Assembly: GCF_024362695.1 (NCBI RefSeq)
Contig: NC_065421.1
Location: 12,896,598-12,960,597 of the forward strand
Length of the DNA stretch: 64,000 nucleotides
Reading direction: 5' to 3'
DNA from: Pectinophora gossypiella
Taxonomy: Eukaryota > Arthropoda > Insecta > Lepidoptera > Gelechiidae
In this document: piece by piece, positions 19,350 to 30,500 of the stretch
Numbering within the stretch: position 1 is the stretch's first letter
Layout: each line of letters opens with the position of its first letter
Program-made: the position numbers and the translations under genes
Notes under the pieces: generated by a model
What the model was told of the DNA's origin: nothing
Seen by the model: only the letters and a program-made list of their open reading frames with translations
Databases searched by the model: none

Positions 19350-19754
19350 ATTCCCTCAGTAAATACTTCAAAAATCTTTCACCAAGACGTAGGGCGAGGA
19401 ATAGGGAATCGTCCAGAAAAAACTCCGGTTCCAAGAATGCCGGGATGTACTTAGAAAATCCCAGGAAGCCCGGAACAAAATCACTGAGTAGCCTAGAAAT
19501 CCCGGTTCCGAAAATTCCGGAATTTGCTTAGAAAATCTCGGAATCAAAATCTAAAATTCCCGAGATTTAGGGTACTCTAGCAAGGACATGTTGCAGAAAC
19601 GACTGAGGTGGTGATGATGGCGAAGAGCAGAAGTGTTGCGTTTTCTTCTCAGACCTTTGTGCGTCTTTTCAATATCTTTTGACGTTAGGATTTCGATCAA
19701 ACGTCACAATAAGTTTTTAACTTTTGTTATCTTCCGTTAACTTCTGGCTTTTAT

Positions 19755-19865
19755 TTAAAAAATCATGGAAGAGAAGATAGAGGGAAAGAGATGAAGGGGA
19801 AGAACAAGAACAGTTCATGGAACTTAAAGATAAAGCGAACGTAGTGTATAGAAACAAAAAAATCC
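19755..19865 (+). repeat. LINE-K fragment
   Basis: GGAAGAACAAGAACAGTTCA, GGAACTTAAAGATAAAGCGA and ACGTAGTGTATAG match 14490-14550 (RAYMEQIKEKANVVS region) with frame damage; the matching end (TTGGATAGACAAGAAGG) appears at 20105, after a family G copy that therefore seems to have inserted into LINE-K. Confidence 0.55.
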
Positions 19866-20100
19866 AACTAGTCTAATCAGCTACTTTTTACTAAACGTCA
19901 AAATACGAAATTACTATGGAATTTGTATGGAGCAACCTGTGACGTCATAGAAAACGTGACGAAATGTCGCACTTCATATTACATTTTTCTTTATTAAAAT
20001 TTAGACATAAGTTAGATTGAAAAAGGAAATGTTGTTTGTTACCTTTATATCTGTCTTTATTTAGTAATCAGAATTTCATAATTTGACCTAGGAAAGTACC
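19862..20100 (+). repeat. Family G repeat
   Basis: AACTAGTCTAATCAGCTACT, GAAATTACTATGGAATTTGT, GTGACGTCATAGAAAACGTG, TAATCAGAATTTCATAATTT, ending GACCTAGG. It sits between two halves of a LINE-K fragment, which supports family G being a mobile element of about 235 bp. Confidence 0.7.
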
Positions 20101-20512
20101 CAATTTGCCTTGGATAGACAAGAAGGAATAATGAGTTTGGGATGACATTTAGTTTAAAAACTAGAACCATCTTTCCTATGTTTTGCACCACAAACATGTC
20201 ATCTGTTTCTATTTACACCGTGTAACGCGATACCCTCAAACATCTCGCGATAAAACGCAATAAACACGTTCACTCGTTCACATATTTCTGTCACGTTCCA
20301 ACGGGACAGGTGCGAACGAAACAACATTAGCAGCCAAATGGAATTTTTGATAAGTAGTTTTTGAGACGTAAACATTAAGGTTTATTCGAGATAAACGCGT
20401 TATAAATGGAATAACAAATTATCTTTTTGAGAGGGAGATGTGTGTGAAAAATGATGAATCGTTACTGTGTTATATATTATTACGTATCCGTCCGGAGTGC
20501 GGCGTAAGTAAC

Positions 20513-20782
20513 TCAGGACCCCAATACCGACCCCGCTTCCCTCATCGACGATTTCCCTCATTCAGCGCTTATCGCTATCGACCCACTAGAGTCGATTAAT
20601 TCTTTCAAATATTTTTCCTCTCAGACGACGCCCTGAGTCGAGGTTCGCGCCCAACTGGGCACCCTCAGGCCTGTTGTCTTAAACGTTGTACCGGGTGAGA
20701 GCCTTCAGCGCTCCCAATTTGTCCGGCCAAGTAGTTAATGCCATCTGCGGCAAATCTACAATAAGTCACATCAAAAAAAAAA
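20513..20782 (+). mobile_element. LINE-D 3' end with TSD, short poly(A)
   Basis: Same 3' segment as the 16269 copy, with a local change CTTCCCTCATCGACG near its start and a 10-A tail. TSD CGGCGTAAGTAAC, 13 bp (20500-20512, 20783-20795). Confidence 0.92.
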
Positions 20783-21375
20783 CGGCGTAAGTAACGATTT
20801 AGTCTAAAGTGAGACACGCTTATCAAGCAAATTCCTCTTCACTGTACTCATAGAAACGCAGTCTATGGCACTTAGCAATTCGCACTAAAAATAAGGTAGT
20901 AGTTATGTCTGTAATTAAACACGTTCACTGTTTATGAACCACATATGACCCATATATGGGGCACATTTTTTCTTGCCATAGTGTGTCCTATGTACATAAA
21001 TTCCAATGTGTTTATTGAACAATAACATTGCACGTGAAGCGTGGATATCTAATTTTCAGTTACACAGTGAGCGTGTCAAGTTTCCTAAACTCTTTTACCT
21101 ACCAAAACTTGACGCAGTAATTCCTACTAATAGTACCTTTATTCCCAGTGACACGCCTATTAGCGCATATCCGATTTGAAAGTCAATTTCTCCTCATAAT
21201 GGTTGCTAATTACCTCATGAAACTGTCAACCGCCACCAAATTATGAACGAGCGATCAATCGACCTGCAGTGTTACGAATGGGGAATATTCTCCAACGATT
21301 TGGGACAATTTACGAGGTTGATTTAGTAAGAAAAGTTTTTGGACTGAAAACTAGGATTGGGCGTACTTATTTATA

Positions 21376-21440
21376 CAGGGTATTATTAGTGATATCGTTG
21401 CGAATACTAAGGAAGATGATTCACACCATGATTCTGTTAA
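21376..21440 (+). repeat. MITE family F left-end fragment
   Basis: ACAGGGTATTATTAGTGATA, GATGATTCACACCATGATTC: diverged left arm only. Confidence 0.55.
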
Positions 21441-21444
21441 AATT

Positions 21445-21540
21445 ATATTAAATAAACTTTGATTGCACAAAACATCACACTGACACGGTACAATTCGGCG
21501 ACCTTATTGCTCTAAAGCCATTTCTTCCAGACAACTAGTC
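21445..21540 (-). repeat. LINE 3' end (family R)
   Basis: AATAAACTTTGATTGCACAA, GGCGACCTTATTGCTCTAAA and CATTTCTTCCAGACAAC match the 6205-6325 copy. Directly abuts the MITE F fragment. Confidence 0.55.
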
Positions 21541-21894
21541 AATTGAAGCATAATGTCTGCCATTAAACCCACTAACAGCAAGTGAGCATATTCCAACATT
21601 TCAACTTATGTCAGCGTCCGAAAGTTGAAGCAACCACAGTCTAACTTTATAAAGCATATACTGAACTAACTGTTCACAGTTTTACCACACCGATGTTTGT
21701 GCATACGAAATGCTATGGGGGTTTTAAAGTGGTGAAATCTTGTTCTGATTCGGTAGTTTTATAGTTTAGTTGCTAACTTCCGCGCTGCTGTCCGCGACTT
21801 CGCACGCTTGCATGTTCATATATTTATAAACCCACCTAGTTTAGATGGTTTGGCTTATTTCAAGCAACTAATTGGACTTTTTCCTAGATATACT

Positions 21895-22215
21895 TATTGG
21901 AGGCTCCTAATGGTTTGAGTGTTAGAGCGTCGGGCTCACGATCTGGACATCCAGGTTCAATTCCTAATGGAGACATAGTCGAAATCGCTTTGTGAGACTG
22001 TGCTTTCTTCGGTAAGGACACTGTAAGCTTGAATCACCTGATTATCTGAAAATGTAAAATGATTTCGTGCTTCGAAGGACATTTTAGCCGTTGGTTGCGG
22101 CTGAGACGTAAAACACATCCACTAACCCAGTCGAGCAGCGTGGTGGAGTATGCTCCATAAACCCTCGGATTGATTGAGGGAAGGCCTGTCCCCAGGAGTG
22201 GGACGTATATAGAAT
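21895..22215 (+). repeat. SINE-A, diverged
   Basis: All SINE-A blocks in order but with many substitutions: GGGCTCACGATCTGGACATC, CAGGTTCAATTCCTAATGG (B box mutated), TTTGTGAGACTGTGC, TTCGTGCTTCGAAGGACATT, GTGGAGTATGCTCCATAAAC, GGGACGTATATAG. An older copy than those at 18206 or 46394. Confidence 0.82.
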
Positions 22216-23464
22216 ATTAATGTATTATATCTTAAACGCGTCATATCTAGAAGAGCACCCCGCATCGCCCAATTTAGACGCACGGGAAACCATGCAAGTC
22301 GACGTAACTCTCATTTGCATTAATGCCATCACAGGACTCAGGGTTAAACAGCCATTTTAAGTTTAACGGCTCGTCTGTTTTGATGGCGGTTTAGTGGACA
22401 TTTCGGCTAGTGAGCCATCAGGTGGAATGACTAAAATATACTGTTGAGACGGTTCCGACGGGCTCGGTGATACTCAAACTCAATGATATTTTGTTCATTA
22501 GGTATAGTTACACTTTGAATCGTCAAATTTTACACACATTTCGTTGAACGTCTCACCCGTCTAAAAGTACTGCAACCTGAATAACCAAGGAAAAAGGAGA
22601 TTCAAAAAAACCTCAGCACAGGGCCCTAGACGTTCTTAAGAAAAAAAAATGCCAATAAATAAATAATTTTTTTTTTTTTTTGCAATTTGGCTGCCTAATA
22701 ATAGTTCCTAGACGATTATACATACTTGCTAGTGATGGTGATAAGAAGGCTTAGAATCTGGATTATGTGGAGTTATATTAAAAGGTTCCCCACTACTACA
22801 ACCGCGTGGATTTCGGTTATTTTCGCTTTTTTTCCTCCCCCTCCCCCCTGTTCATCCCTTAAGGGGATCAACAAGTAAATACCCGCGTTAAACACACTAA
22901 CCTGCTTTCCCTTGGTCCTTTTATAAAGGACACCACAACCACCATTGATGACCAGTCCATACACTCAATTAAAAGTCTTAATGTTTACTGTCTATTTATT
23001 TCTAGTCTTTGTTTTAAATGGTAATTTATGTGTTATTCCGTGTTTTATTTATATTTGTTACTCTGGTGTCCCTATATAACAAACGTTTCTTTCTTTCCTT
23101 AGCCTCTTTTTTAAAACTTTTCACAAATCATAACTCAATGTCGGACTGAAAAGCTAATAGCTTTTTCGATGAAAATCACAATGCACCTTGTAATAACACA
23201 TCACGCGTGTAACAAAAAGTTAATCAATCCTGCACTTTTCTTAATTACAAAACCACCCAAAAAGTATTTATTTAGTGGAGCAAAGAAAACGCGCAGCCGC
23301 CATTGAAACAAACGAACTATTTGAGATGGCAAGACTGCAGCCAATCAGAACGGAATATTTCTCCCAGGTCTGTTTAAAAATCGTCCAACTAGCGCCATCT
23401 CTTGGGGGCCGTCCAACATCACTCAACAAGTTGTACATACAAACAGCGGAAAATTAAAAATGCT
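22216..23464. other. Unassigned DNA
   Basis: No repeat of this window, long open frame or terminal repeat was recognised, apart from a CAGCACAGGGCCCTAG motif (22615) that recurs at 26115 in a similar AAACCTC context and so may belong to another dispersed repeat. Confidence 0.4.
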
Positions 23465-23635
23465 ATCTTGAAATTAGAAATCAGAATAATTTATTCAACG
23501 TAATTATCATGGATAAACTTGTTGAAGGTCAATGTAACATTTCTGAATTTACGTCATTTCGAAAGGTGTTATGGCTGAGAAGAAATGACAAGAAACTGCA
23601 ACAGCAACACATCTTTTAAAACAATGAGGGAATGC
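23465..23635 (-). repeat. LINE 3' end (family O)
   Basis: Inverse of 51920-52075. In plus-strand wording: AATCAGAATAATTTATTCAA, CATGGATAAACTTGTTGAAG, GTCATTTCGAAAGGTGTTAT, AAGAAACTGCAACAGCAACA. On the minus strand it ends with AATAAATTATTCTGATTTCT, a LINE-like 3' terminus. The coding part is not identified. Confidence 0.65.
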
Positions 23636-24578
23636 TAGAAGAAAACTTTTAATACCAGAGATTTTTATAATTTAGGTTATCATTTATCTTATAATAATCT
23701 TTTTTACATAAATTAATTTTCAAGTAATTTTCTGACAAATTCAAAATATTATCTGATATTTTAATGTTAAAACGTAATACATAACCCCAAAAAAGATGAA
23801 TTTAATTTACTTATTCTAGAATATATTACAGCAATTTTATTTTTGTTCCTTGTATTGTAAGTAAGTATGCCTTTCACAGTTTCTCGGAAGGAGAGATACA
23901 TTTTTACGTACATACATAATGTTTTTATAAATATATTGACTTGCGACCGTCAGAATATTTATTTCTTTAAACAGCTCCCTTAAGAGTCCCGACGACGCAG
24001 ATTATAAATAGCGTTGAATCAATTATGTTTAGTAATTAATGAACATAAATTATTACCAGAGGAGCCCTGAAAAGAGCTGTTTGTGGTAGATTGGTCAAGA
24101 ACAAAACCATATGCCAGTGTTAAAATGTAATACGTTTAGTTATGAACTTTACAAGTCCGGTACCTAGGTTCGAACGGGCTAACTCCGTCTAAATGCTAGG
24201 TACATTTTTTGGTTTGGTTAAACATTGACATAAATATCGAACGCTGTGGAAAATAGACGTATGGTGGTAAACCTATTAAAATAGTTGTCAATAACTTTTG
24301 CTATTGCTCGCTAACAAAGCAAAAGCTGCTTTTCAAAAAGTAACTCAAATGTGGATGTACCTTTAGGGTCATGTCCGATTTGACTTTTACCTATTTCGCC
24401 ATCCGCGCATCCTAATAAATTAACACATTGCGGTTCGTGCAAAAGATGTTTTAAGAACGTGATCGTTTTAATAACGATAGAGATATATAACTCACGCCTT
24501 GAATCCCTATCAGAATGAACTGATTCACTCATCACGTATGCTATTACATACTTTGATTGGATTTGTCTTATAATAGAT
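23636..24578. other. Unassigned AT-rich DNA
   Basis: No recognisable element or gene. A 74-codon minus-strand frame at 24311-24535 has no motif known to me and ordinary AT-rich composition. Confidence 0.35.
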
Positions 24579-24613
24579 AATATTATCTTTATTATTATTG
24601 AGTGATAGAGTGA

Positions 24614-24740
24614 AACACCTCCACCAACCCGCAGTGGAGCAGCGTGGAGGAGTATGTTCCATACCCTCTCCGGTTGATTGAGAGGAGGCCTGTGCCCAAC
24701 AGTGGGACGTATATAGGCTATTTATGTTTACGTATGTTAT
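24614..24740 (+). repeat. SINE-A 3' fragment with 12-bp TSD
   Basis: AACACCTCCACCAACCCGCA to CGTATATAGGCTATTTATG. TSD GTGATAGAGTGA at 24602-24613 and 24741-24752; collapsing it restores the RTE sequence. 5'-truncated at nearly the same point as the copy at 755. Confidence 0.9.
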
Positions 24741-24852
24741 GTGATAGAGTGATAAAGAGAGATATGTTGTAAAAGTCGATAACGTGACTAAGATTGAGAA
24801 GGGAACGTTAAGTTGGTTTGGACTCGTAGAGCGGATGCAAGATAGTAGGATT

Positions 24853-25372
24853 TTTTTTTTTTTTTTTGGGTCAACAAACAGTGTTCACAATAAAAACTTA
24901 AGTAAAAGAGTTGATTAACAGGAGATAATAATTGTGTCACCAGCACCGTTAACCACAAATTAGTAAATGATACACTATTGAATAGAATGGTGGTGTACAG
25001 CTAAAGTGAGGGATTTGACATGCTTAAATATAATAACTAAACATTTATTAATATGACATGCTTAATTATGAATAAGTAGATAAAACAGAAGAAAAAAGAG
25101 TACAAAAAAGATAGAAAGAAACTAGAAACTATTAGTAAAATATATTATATCATCATCATATATACGTAAGATATAATATGTGTCAGTGGGTATTCCTTTT
25201 TTTTTTAAATAATTAGTGCAAATTGAAAAGTAGGTAAACAGCTAAGATGTACTCAAGACAGAAATCAACGTCTTTTTGAATAGAGCAGCACGTATCGCAA
25301 ATATGTCAATGGAAGTAAACTTAATGTTATAAGAGTGAGTTAGTCTGTATAATGGTGATCGTTTCCCAGCAT
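24853..25372 (-). mobile_element. 5'-truncated LINE tail nested in RTE copy
   Basis: Minus-strand insertion: poly(T) at 24851-24868 (its poly(A) tail), ~370 bp of 3' UTR, and the last codons of a non-LTR reverse transcriptase at the right (about 25372-25242: AGKRSPLYRLTHSYN, SIDIFAIRAALFKKTL, stop). TSD TAGTAGGATT (24843-24852, 25373-25382). The closing D-I-F-x-x-x-x-x-x-F-K pattern is seen in Jockey/R1-like LINEs. It inserted after the RTE fragment. Confidence 0.82.
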
Positions 25373-25509
25373 TAGTAGGATTACGAAAGAGGTAAATAAA
25401 ACTAAGGTTAGCGGTAGGGCTGGCAGAGCCAGACCAAGAAGCTCGTAAGTTTATCAAATTGGAGATGTCCTTAGAAAAGGTTCAGTACGAGCTCAGGGTA
25501 ACACGGTAA

Positions 25510-25905
25510 AAATTGTTCCTAATTTAACAATTTTTAGCTTCCTGCCTTGAAAACTGCGTAAAGTGCATAATAAACTTTCACGCCCTCTTTGAAGGGGGAG
25601 CTTTGAGATTTCCAAAAAAACATGATGCACGATATTTTTGTTAGTCATAATTAGTACGCATATAAATTTTTAGCTTTCTACCTTGAAAATTGCGGAATGC
25701 TCCAAACAAACTTCCACCCCCTCCCCCCCCCCTAATTTAGGGAAGTGGGTTAGAAAGAGACATAAAGTAGCCTATGTCACTCTCTATCCCTGCAACTATC
25801 TCCACTCAAAAAATCACATCAATGCGTTGCTCCGTTTTGCCGCGAAAGACGTACAAACAAACAGACATGCACACATATACTCTCCCATTTATGACTAAAT
25901 ACAAG
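25510..25905 (+). repeat. Dispersed repeat, partially duplicated
   Basis: AATTTTTAGCTTCCTGCCTTG ... AATAAACTTTC at 25530 recurs as ATTTTTAGCTTTCTACCTTG ... CAAACTTCCACC at 25670. The end (GCGAAAGACGTACAAACAAA, CAGACATGCACACATATAC) resembles tails of common insect dispersed repeats. Class not determined. Confidence 0.45.
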
Positions 25906-26623
25906 TGACAGCTCGTGAAAAAATCTTCAAGCAGAATCGAAAGTTGCTCCTAAAAAAAATTCAAAAATATTTATTTTTCAAAACTGGCTTACATAGTGCG
26001 AGCTTTTTGAACGTCAAAAATTAAATTACATATTACGTATGTAACTAGCTGTAAAACTATTACCACATCGGAATCTGTAACGCTAAGGGAAAAACGTGGC
26101 CAGAAAACCTCCCAGCACAGGGCCCTAGTCCTACTGTTTCATGTTTTCCTTTATTTTTTAAATCCAGTTTGTATTACATAATTTATAAACTTAAATACAA
26201 TGGTATTCCAATTGCAGTCGGTGGAAGGAAAGTGAAAAATAAATCGTTTATATGACTTTATCACGGAAACAGTGTTTTATGAGCTCCATGACAGAAGCAG
26301 GCCTCAATCATACAATCAATCCTTAATCATAAATACATTTGTACCATATGGCGACTTATGATTATTTAAATAAATACCAAATAATTATACCAAACGTCTG
26401 TATGCTTACCACGGAAGAATACGGATTGACGTAAGTTTTCGCACGCACAATGCTTTTTTTTACTTAAAGTTCTGCCCTCACTTGGCTTGTATGGCACATA
26501 ACAAAACTGTGTTCTCTCTTTGATTACCGCGGTCAAACTACATATAGTTACTGCATAATTCCTTGACCGCGGGAAAAGCAGATAAGCGATATCGCTAACG
26601 ACCTTTTTAATTGAGATAACATA

Positions 26624-26628
26624 CTTGT
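26624..26628 (+). repeat. BEL insertion TSD (left)
   Basis: CTTGT directly before the 5' LTR, repeated directly after the 3' LTR at 33349-33353. Five bases is the usual TSD length of BEL/Pao elements. Confidence 0.93.
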
Positions 26629-26861
26629 TGTTGACAATTGCAACATAAAAATACCTTTTAAAAAAAGGTTATAAAAAATATTCATTCTTTACTATTTTTA
26701 AATTAATTTTGTATTCATCGAACTTCTCTTATTGTCGGACGTGTTTGTAACCTTTATAATTTCTACTTAAACCGAATTATATACGAAGTGGCAAAACAAT
26801 CAGCGTTTCCTTTAATACAGTTTGCGAGTGGTGAAATAATCAGTCCACACACATTTTAACA
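26629..26861 (+). repeat. BEL 5' LTR (233 bp)
   Basis: Begins TGTTGACAATTG and ends CATTTTAACA, the TG...CA termini of LTRs. Identical to 33115-33348 apart from seven versus eight A in the run after ACCTTTT. Promoter and polyadenylation signals should lie here but none was assigned. Confidence 0.96.
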
Positions 26862-26880
26862 TGGTCCTTCGAAAGTGACC
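26862..26880 (+). promoter_or_regulatory. Candidate primer-binding site
   Basis: TGGTCCTTCG starts at the first base after the 5' LTR; TGG complements the CCA end of a tRNA, as in most LTR elements. The priming tRNA was not identified from memory. Confidence 0.7.
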
Positions 26881-27509
26881 ACTTCGTGTTCAAGAATTTT
26901 ACCATCACACGACGATCACCGACAACGATCTAAGAGAGACGACGACATTATTTTATATACCATCAAGAGGATTGAGATACCTACCGTGCTGTTCAGTATA
27001 TCGGGCCGGTCAACAACGTATCAAGAAGATTCTCATACAAGACAATCAAGACTTTTATTTCAGCAATTTTATTTCAGCATTATAATATATTTCGACGCTA
27101 CATATTGTTTTTGCAACATAACCGTGAGTCAACAATTTATATTACTCCGGTCAAGAACATCGTCGCATCATTTTATTCAAGATTTTCATTCAAGACAGCA
27201 AAAATATTTTCAAGATTTCGCGTCGTTTTCGCTTCAAGAAACAAACGAAGATCGGCATACGTCGGCATACATACACGGAACGGAACAAAACGGTTTGACA
27301 AATATACTTCACGAACCTAGAAACCGCGCCAAAAGCACGACTTCGCGCGCGATCGTCCTTTTTTTTATTTTTTACTTTTTTATTTGTCTGTGGTTTCATT
27401 CATGACGCATGCGCGTTTTGTTTGACGGACGTTGATGCGTGTTGTGTTATCACTTGTTATCTTGTAAACTTTACTTGTAAAAGTTCAAAAAGTGTAATTG
27501 TGCAGTGAA

Positions 27510-30500
27510 ATGGCGGAGAAATCTCATTCTTCCAAGGGTTTAAAGGAGGCAGTGGCCTCGCGAGGTTACTTAAAAGGTACGCTCACTAGGTTACATCAAT
27601 TTTGTATCAAAAAAGATGATGTGCCTAATACAGACATTGAAATTCTCGTTTCGAAACGTGAACGTTTAACTTCCACGTTTAAAGAGTATGAATCTCTCAA
27701 TAAGTGCATCCTGGCTCTAAATCCTGATGACAACGAGGATTATACTGATACGGATAATAAATTCTATTACTGTATATGCACACTAGATCGTGAAATAAGG
27801 CGTCGTGAACCCCGCATAGAAAACCCGCCTCCGACCACTACAATGACTTCTCCAGCCACTCCACTGAGCAAAATTAATTTGCCACCAATAGAGCTTCCCA
27901 CCTTCAGTGGTAAGTTTACTGATTATGTGCCCTTCATAAACTTGTATATGTCATTAATACACAATAACCCATCTCTGGATTGTGTACAAAAGTTGTACTA
28001 TTTAAGATCATATGTAAAAAATGAGCCATTTGAAATGATTAAGAACTTGCCTTTGACCTCTGACAGTTATGAAAAAGCCTTAAATTTGTTAGATAAGCGT
28101 TTTAACAATAAGTTTAAAATTCTGAATGATCACATCCACACCATCTTCGATATCAAATCAGTGGTTAAGTCTACAGCTAGCTGCTTGAGAGAGTTTGTGG
28201 CTGTTGTCAGACAAAACATAGCGGCCATTTCAAATCTTGATCCTAATGTAAAATACTGGGATGCTATAATATTGTGTATTCTGTCTCGAAAATTAGATAC
28301 ATATACTGCTCGGGCATACCAGCTCGATAGAGACATGGAGAAGGAGCCAACGCTGAACGACTTCCTGAGCTTCCTCGATCAAAGAGCTCTGGCGCTGGAA
28401 AATGCTGAGCCAGGGAATGCTCAGTACCGGTCACCGAATGCAAAGGTGGTAACACATGTTACCAAGGAGGAGCAAGCCTGTGTATACTGTGAGTATAACC
28501 ACAAGTTATTTACTTGCAAAAACTTCAATTTACTTCCAGTCAATGAAAGACTGAAATTTATTAATGACAAAAAGCTGTGCAACTTATGTCTGGGTGCGCA
28601 TGCAGGAAAATGTAGGTATCACTTTCGCTGTTCAGTGTGCAAGAAGTCACATAATACTCTGCTACACTGTGACGAGAAGCCTATATCCGCCGCATCTCCT
28701 GTTACTTTGATGACAGGCAATTATAATAATGATGTTCTTCTTCCCACAGCAAAAGTAAAAGTCATTGCCCAAGATGGTACTGAGGTCCATCTTAGAGCCC
28801 TGCTGGACAGTGGCTCACAGCTATCATTCATCACCAGTGAAGCTGTACAACTGCTTGGATTTAAGCCAGCCCAAGTCGATACTAATGTCATAGGCATTAC
28901 TAATGCTAAAAGCAATCTCAAATCCTGCCTGCCTTTAGATATACATTCAATGAATTTACCTTTTAAAACTATTGCAACATGCCACGTTGTTGATGCAATT
29001 ACTTGCAAGCTGCCTCAGATTGAGTGGGATATGACAGGTTTCACAATTCCAGAGAACATTAAACTGGCAGACGACCAATTTAATGTGCCCGGTGACATAC
29101 ACCTCCTAATGGGCGCTGACATATTTTTTCAGATCCTGCTGCCGACGGAGTTACCCAGCAGCAGTCGAGCGACGCCGCATAGCGCGAGGCAACCCAGTCT
29201 CATCAACACTAAGTTCGGGTATATTATTGCAGGGAGTTTGCCACAAAGGAGTATCAACAAAGTCTGTAACAAGGTATCTTTAAAATGTATTACTTGTGAA
29301 GCTGATGTTGATAACACATTAACTCAATTTTGGAAGACTGAAAGTGTCCCACAAATATTTAATGAAACAAATTCAGAACAAGAACTGACTGAACATATTT
29401 TTCAAAATACTGTGCAGTTAAAGGATAAACAGTTTGAAGTGGCCTTGCCTTTGAAGCTGCCTATCGGCGATATTAATGATACTTTAGGTGAATCCTTTCA
29501 TTTTGCTTTAAAACGATTTTTGAATTTGGAGAAAAAATTACATAATAATCCCAATCTTTTCTCCGAGTATAAAAAGTTCATTTATGAATATATATCTCTA
29601 AACCATGGCCATTATGTAGACATTGAGCAGTATGACTTGAATAAAGATGCGGTGTACTTTTTACCCCATCATGCAGTAATTAAAGAAGGTAACAAAACAA
29701 CAAAATTGCGAACAGTTTTCGATGGTTCAATGAAAACTAATAAGAAAGTTTCGCTTAATGACTTGTTAATAAATGGGCCAATTGTTCAGAGGGACTTGTT
29801 CGATATTTTATTATTATTTCGTCTTGGTAATTACACTATTACGACGGATATAAAGCGCATGTTTAGAAATATAAAGGTGAGCCCTGAATACACTTCTCTT
29901 CAAAATATTTTATGGAGAGACGATCCTAATGATAGTGTCAGGTGCATTAGGTTAGATACAGTTACGTATGGCTTAAAAAGCTCGAGCTATCTAGCTACTC
30001 GCTGTCTCGACGAGCTTGCGAGGCTTCATGAACGCGATCTGCCATTGGCATCGTTCATATTGAAAAATTTTACATATGTCGATGACGTATTATACTCTGA
30101 TAACGACTTAGAAAATATTTTAGAAGCAAAATCGCAACTGCGCGACCTTCTTAACCATGGAAGTTTTCAAACTCACAAATGGTCTTCCAATGATACGCGG
30201 ATATTAACTGATATTCCCACCTCTGATCAGCACTTTGACGACTTAGAATTGCAGGAAGACGATTGTAGTTTGAAGGCTTTAGGTCTTTGTTTAGTCATGA
30301 AAAGCGATCAATTTAAAATTTCATGCCCCGAGCCGTTCGATCAGAGCAAGGTGACAAAAAGGAACATTCTAAGCTATATAGGAAAGTTTTACGATCCCAT
30401 GGGTTTCGTCAGCCCCATCATCGTACAGGCTAAAGTAATAATGCAAAGACTATGGGCAGTCAATACTGACTGGGATGCTACAGTCCCCAATGACATTAAG

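Larger units (their letters stand above)
24579..25500 (+). pseudogene. RTE-like LINE 3' fragment with two nested insertions
   Basis: RTE pieces at about 24590-24613 (TTGAGTGATAGAGTGA), 24741-24852 (GTTAAGTTGGTTTGGACTCG) and 25373-25500 (AGTAGGATTACGAAAGAGGT, AAATTGGAGATGTCCTTAGA). They join in order with the copy at 14036. The gaps are a SINE-A fragment and a LINE fragment, each with its own TSD. Frames are broken. Confidence 0.8.

Noticed and set aside
26875..27405. 176-codon frame in the BEL leader
   Set aside because: It lies between primer-binding site and gag, overlaps other open frames and has no recognisable domain; gag clearly starts at 27510.
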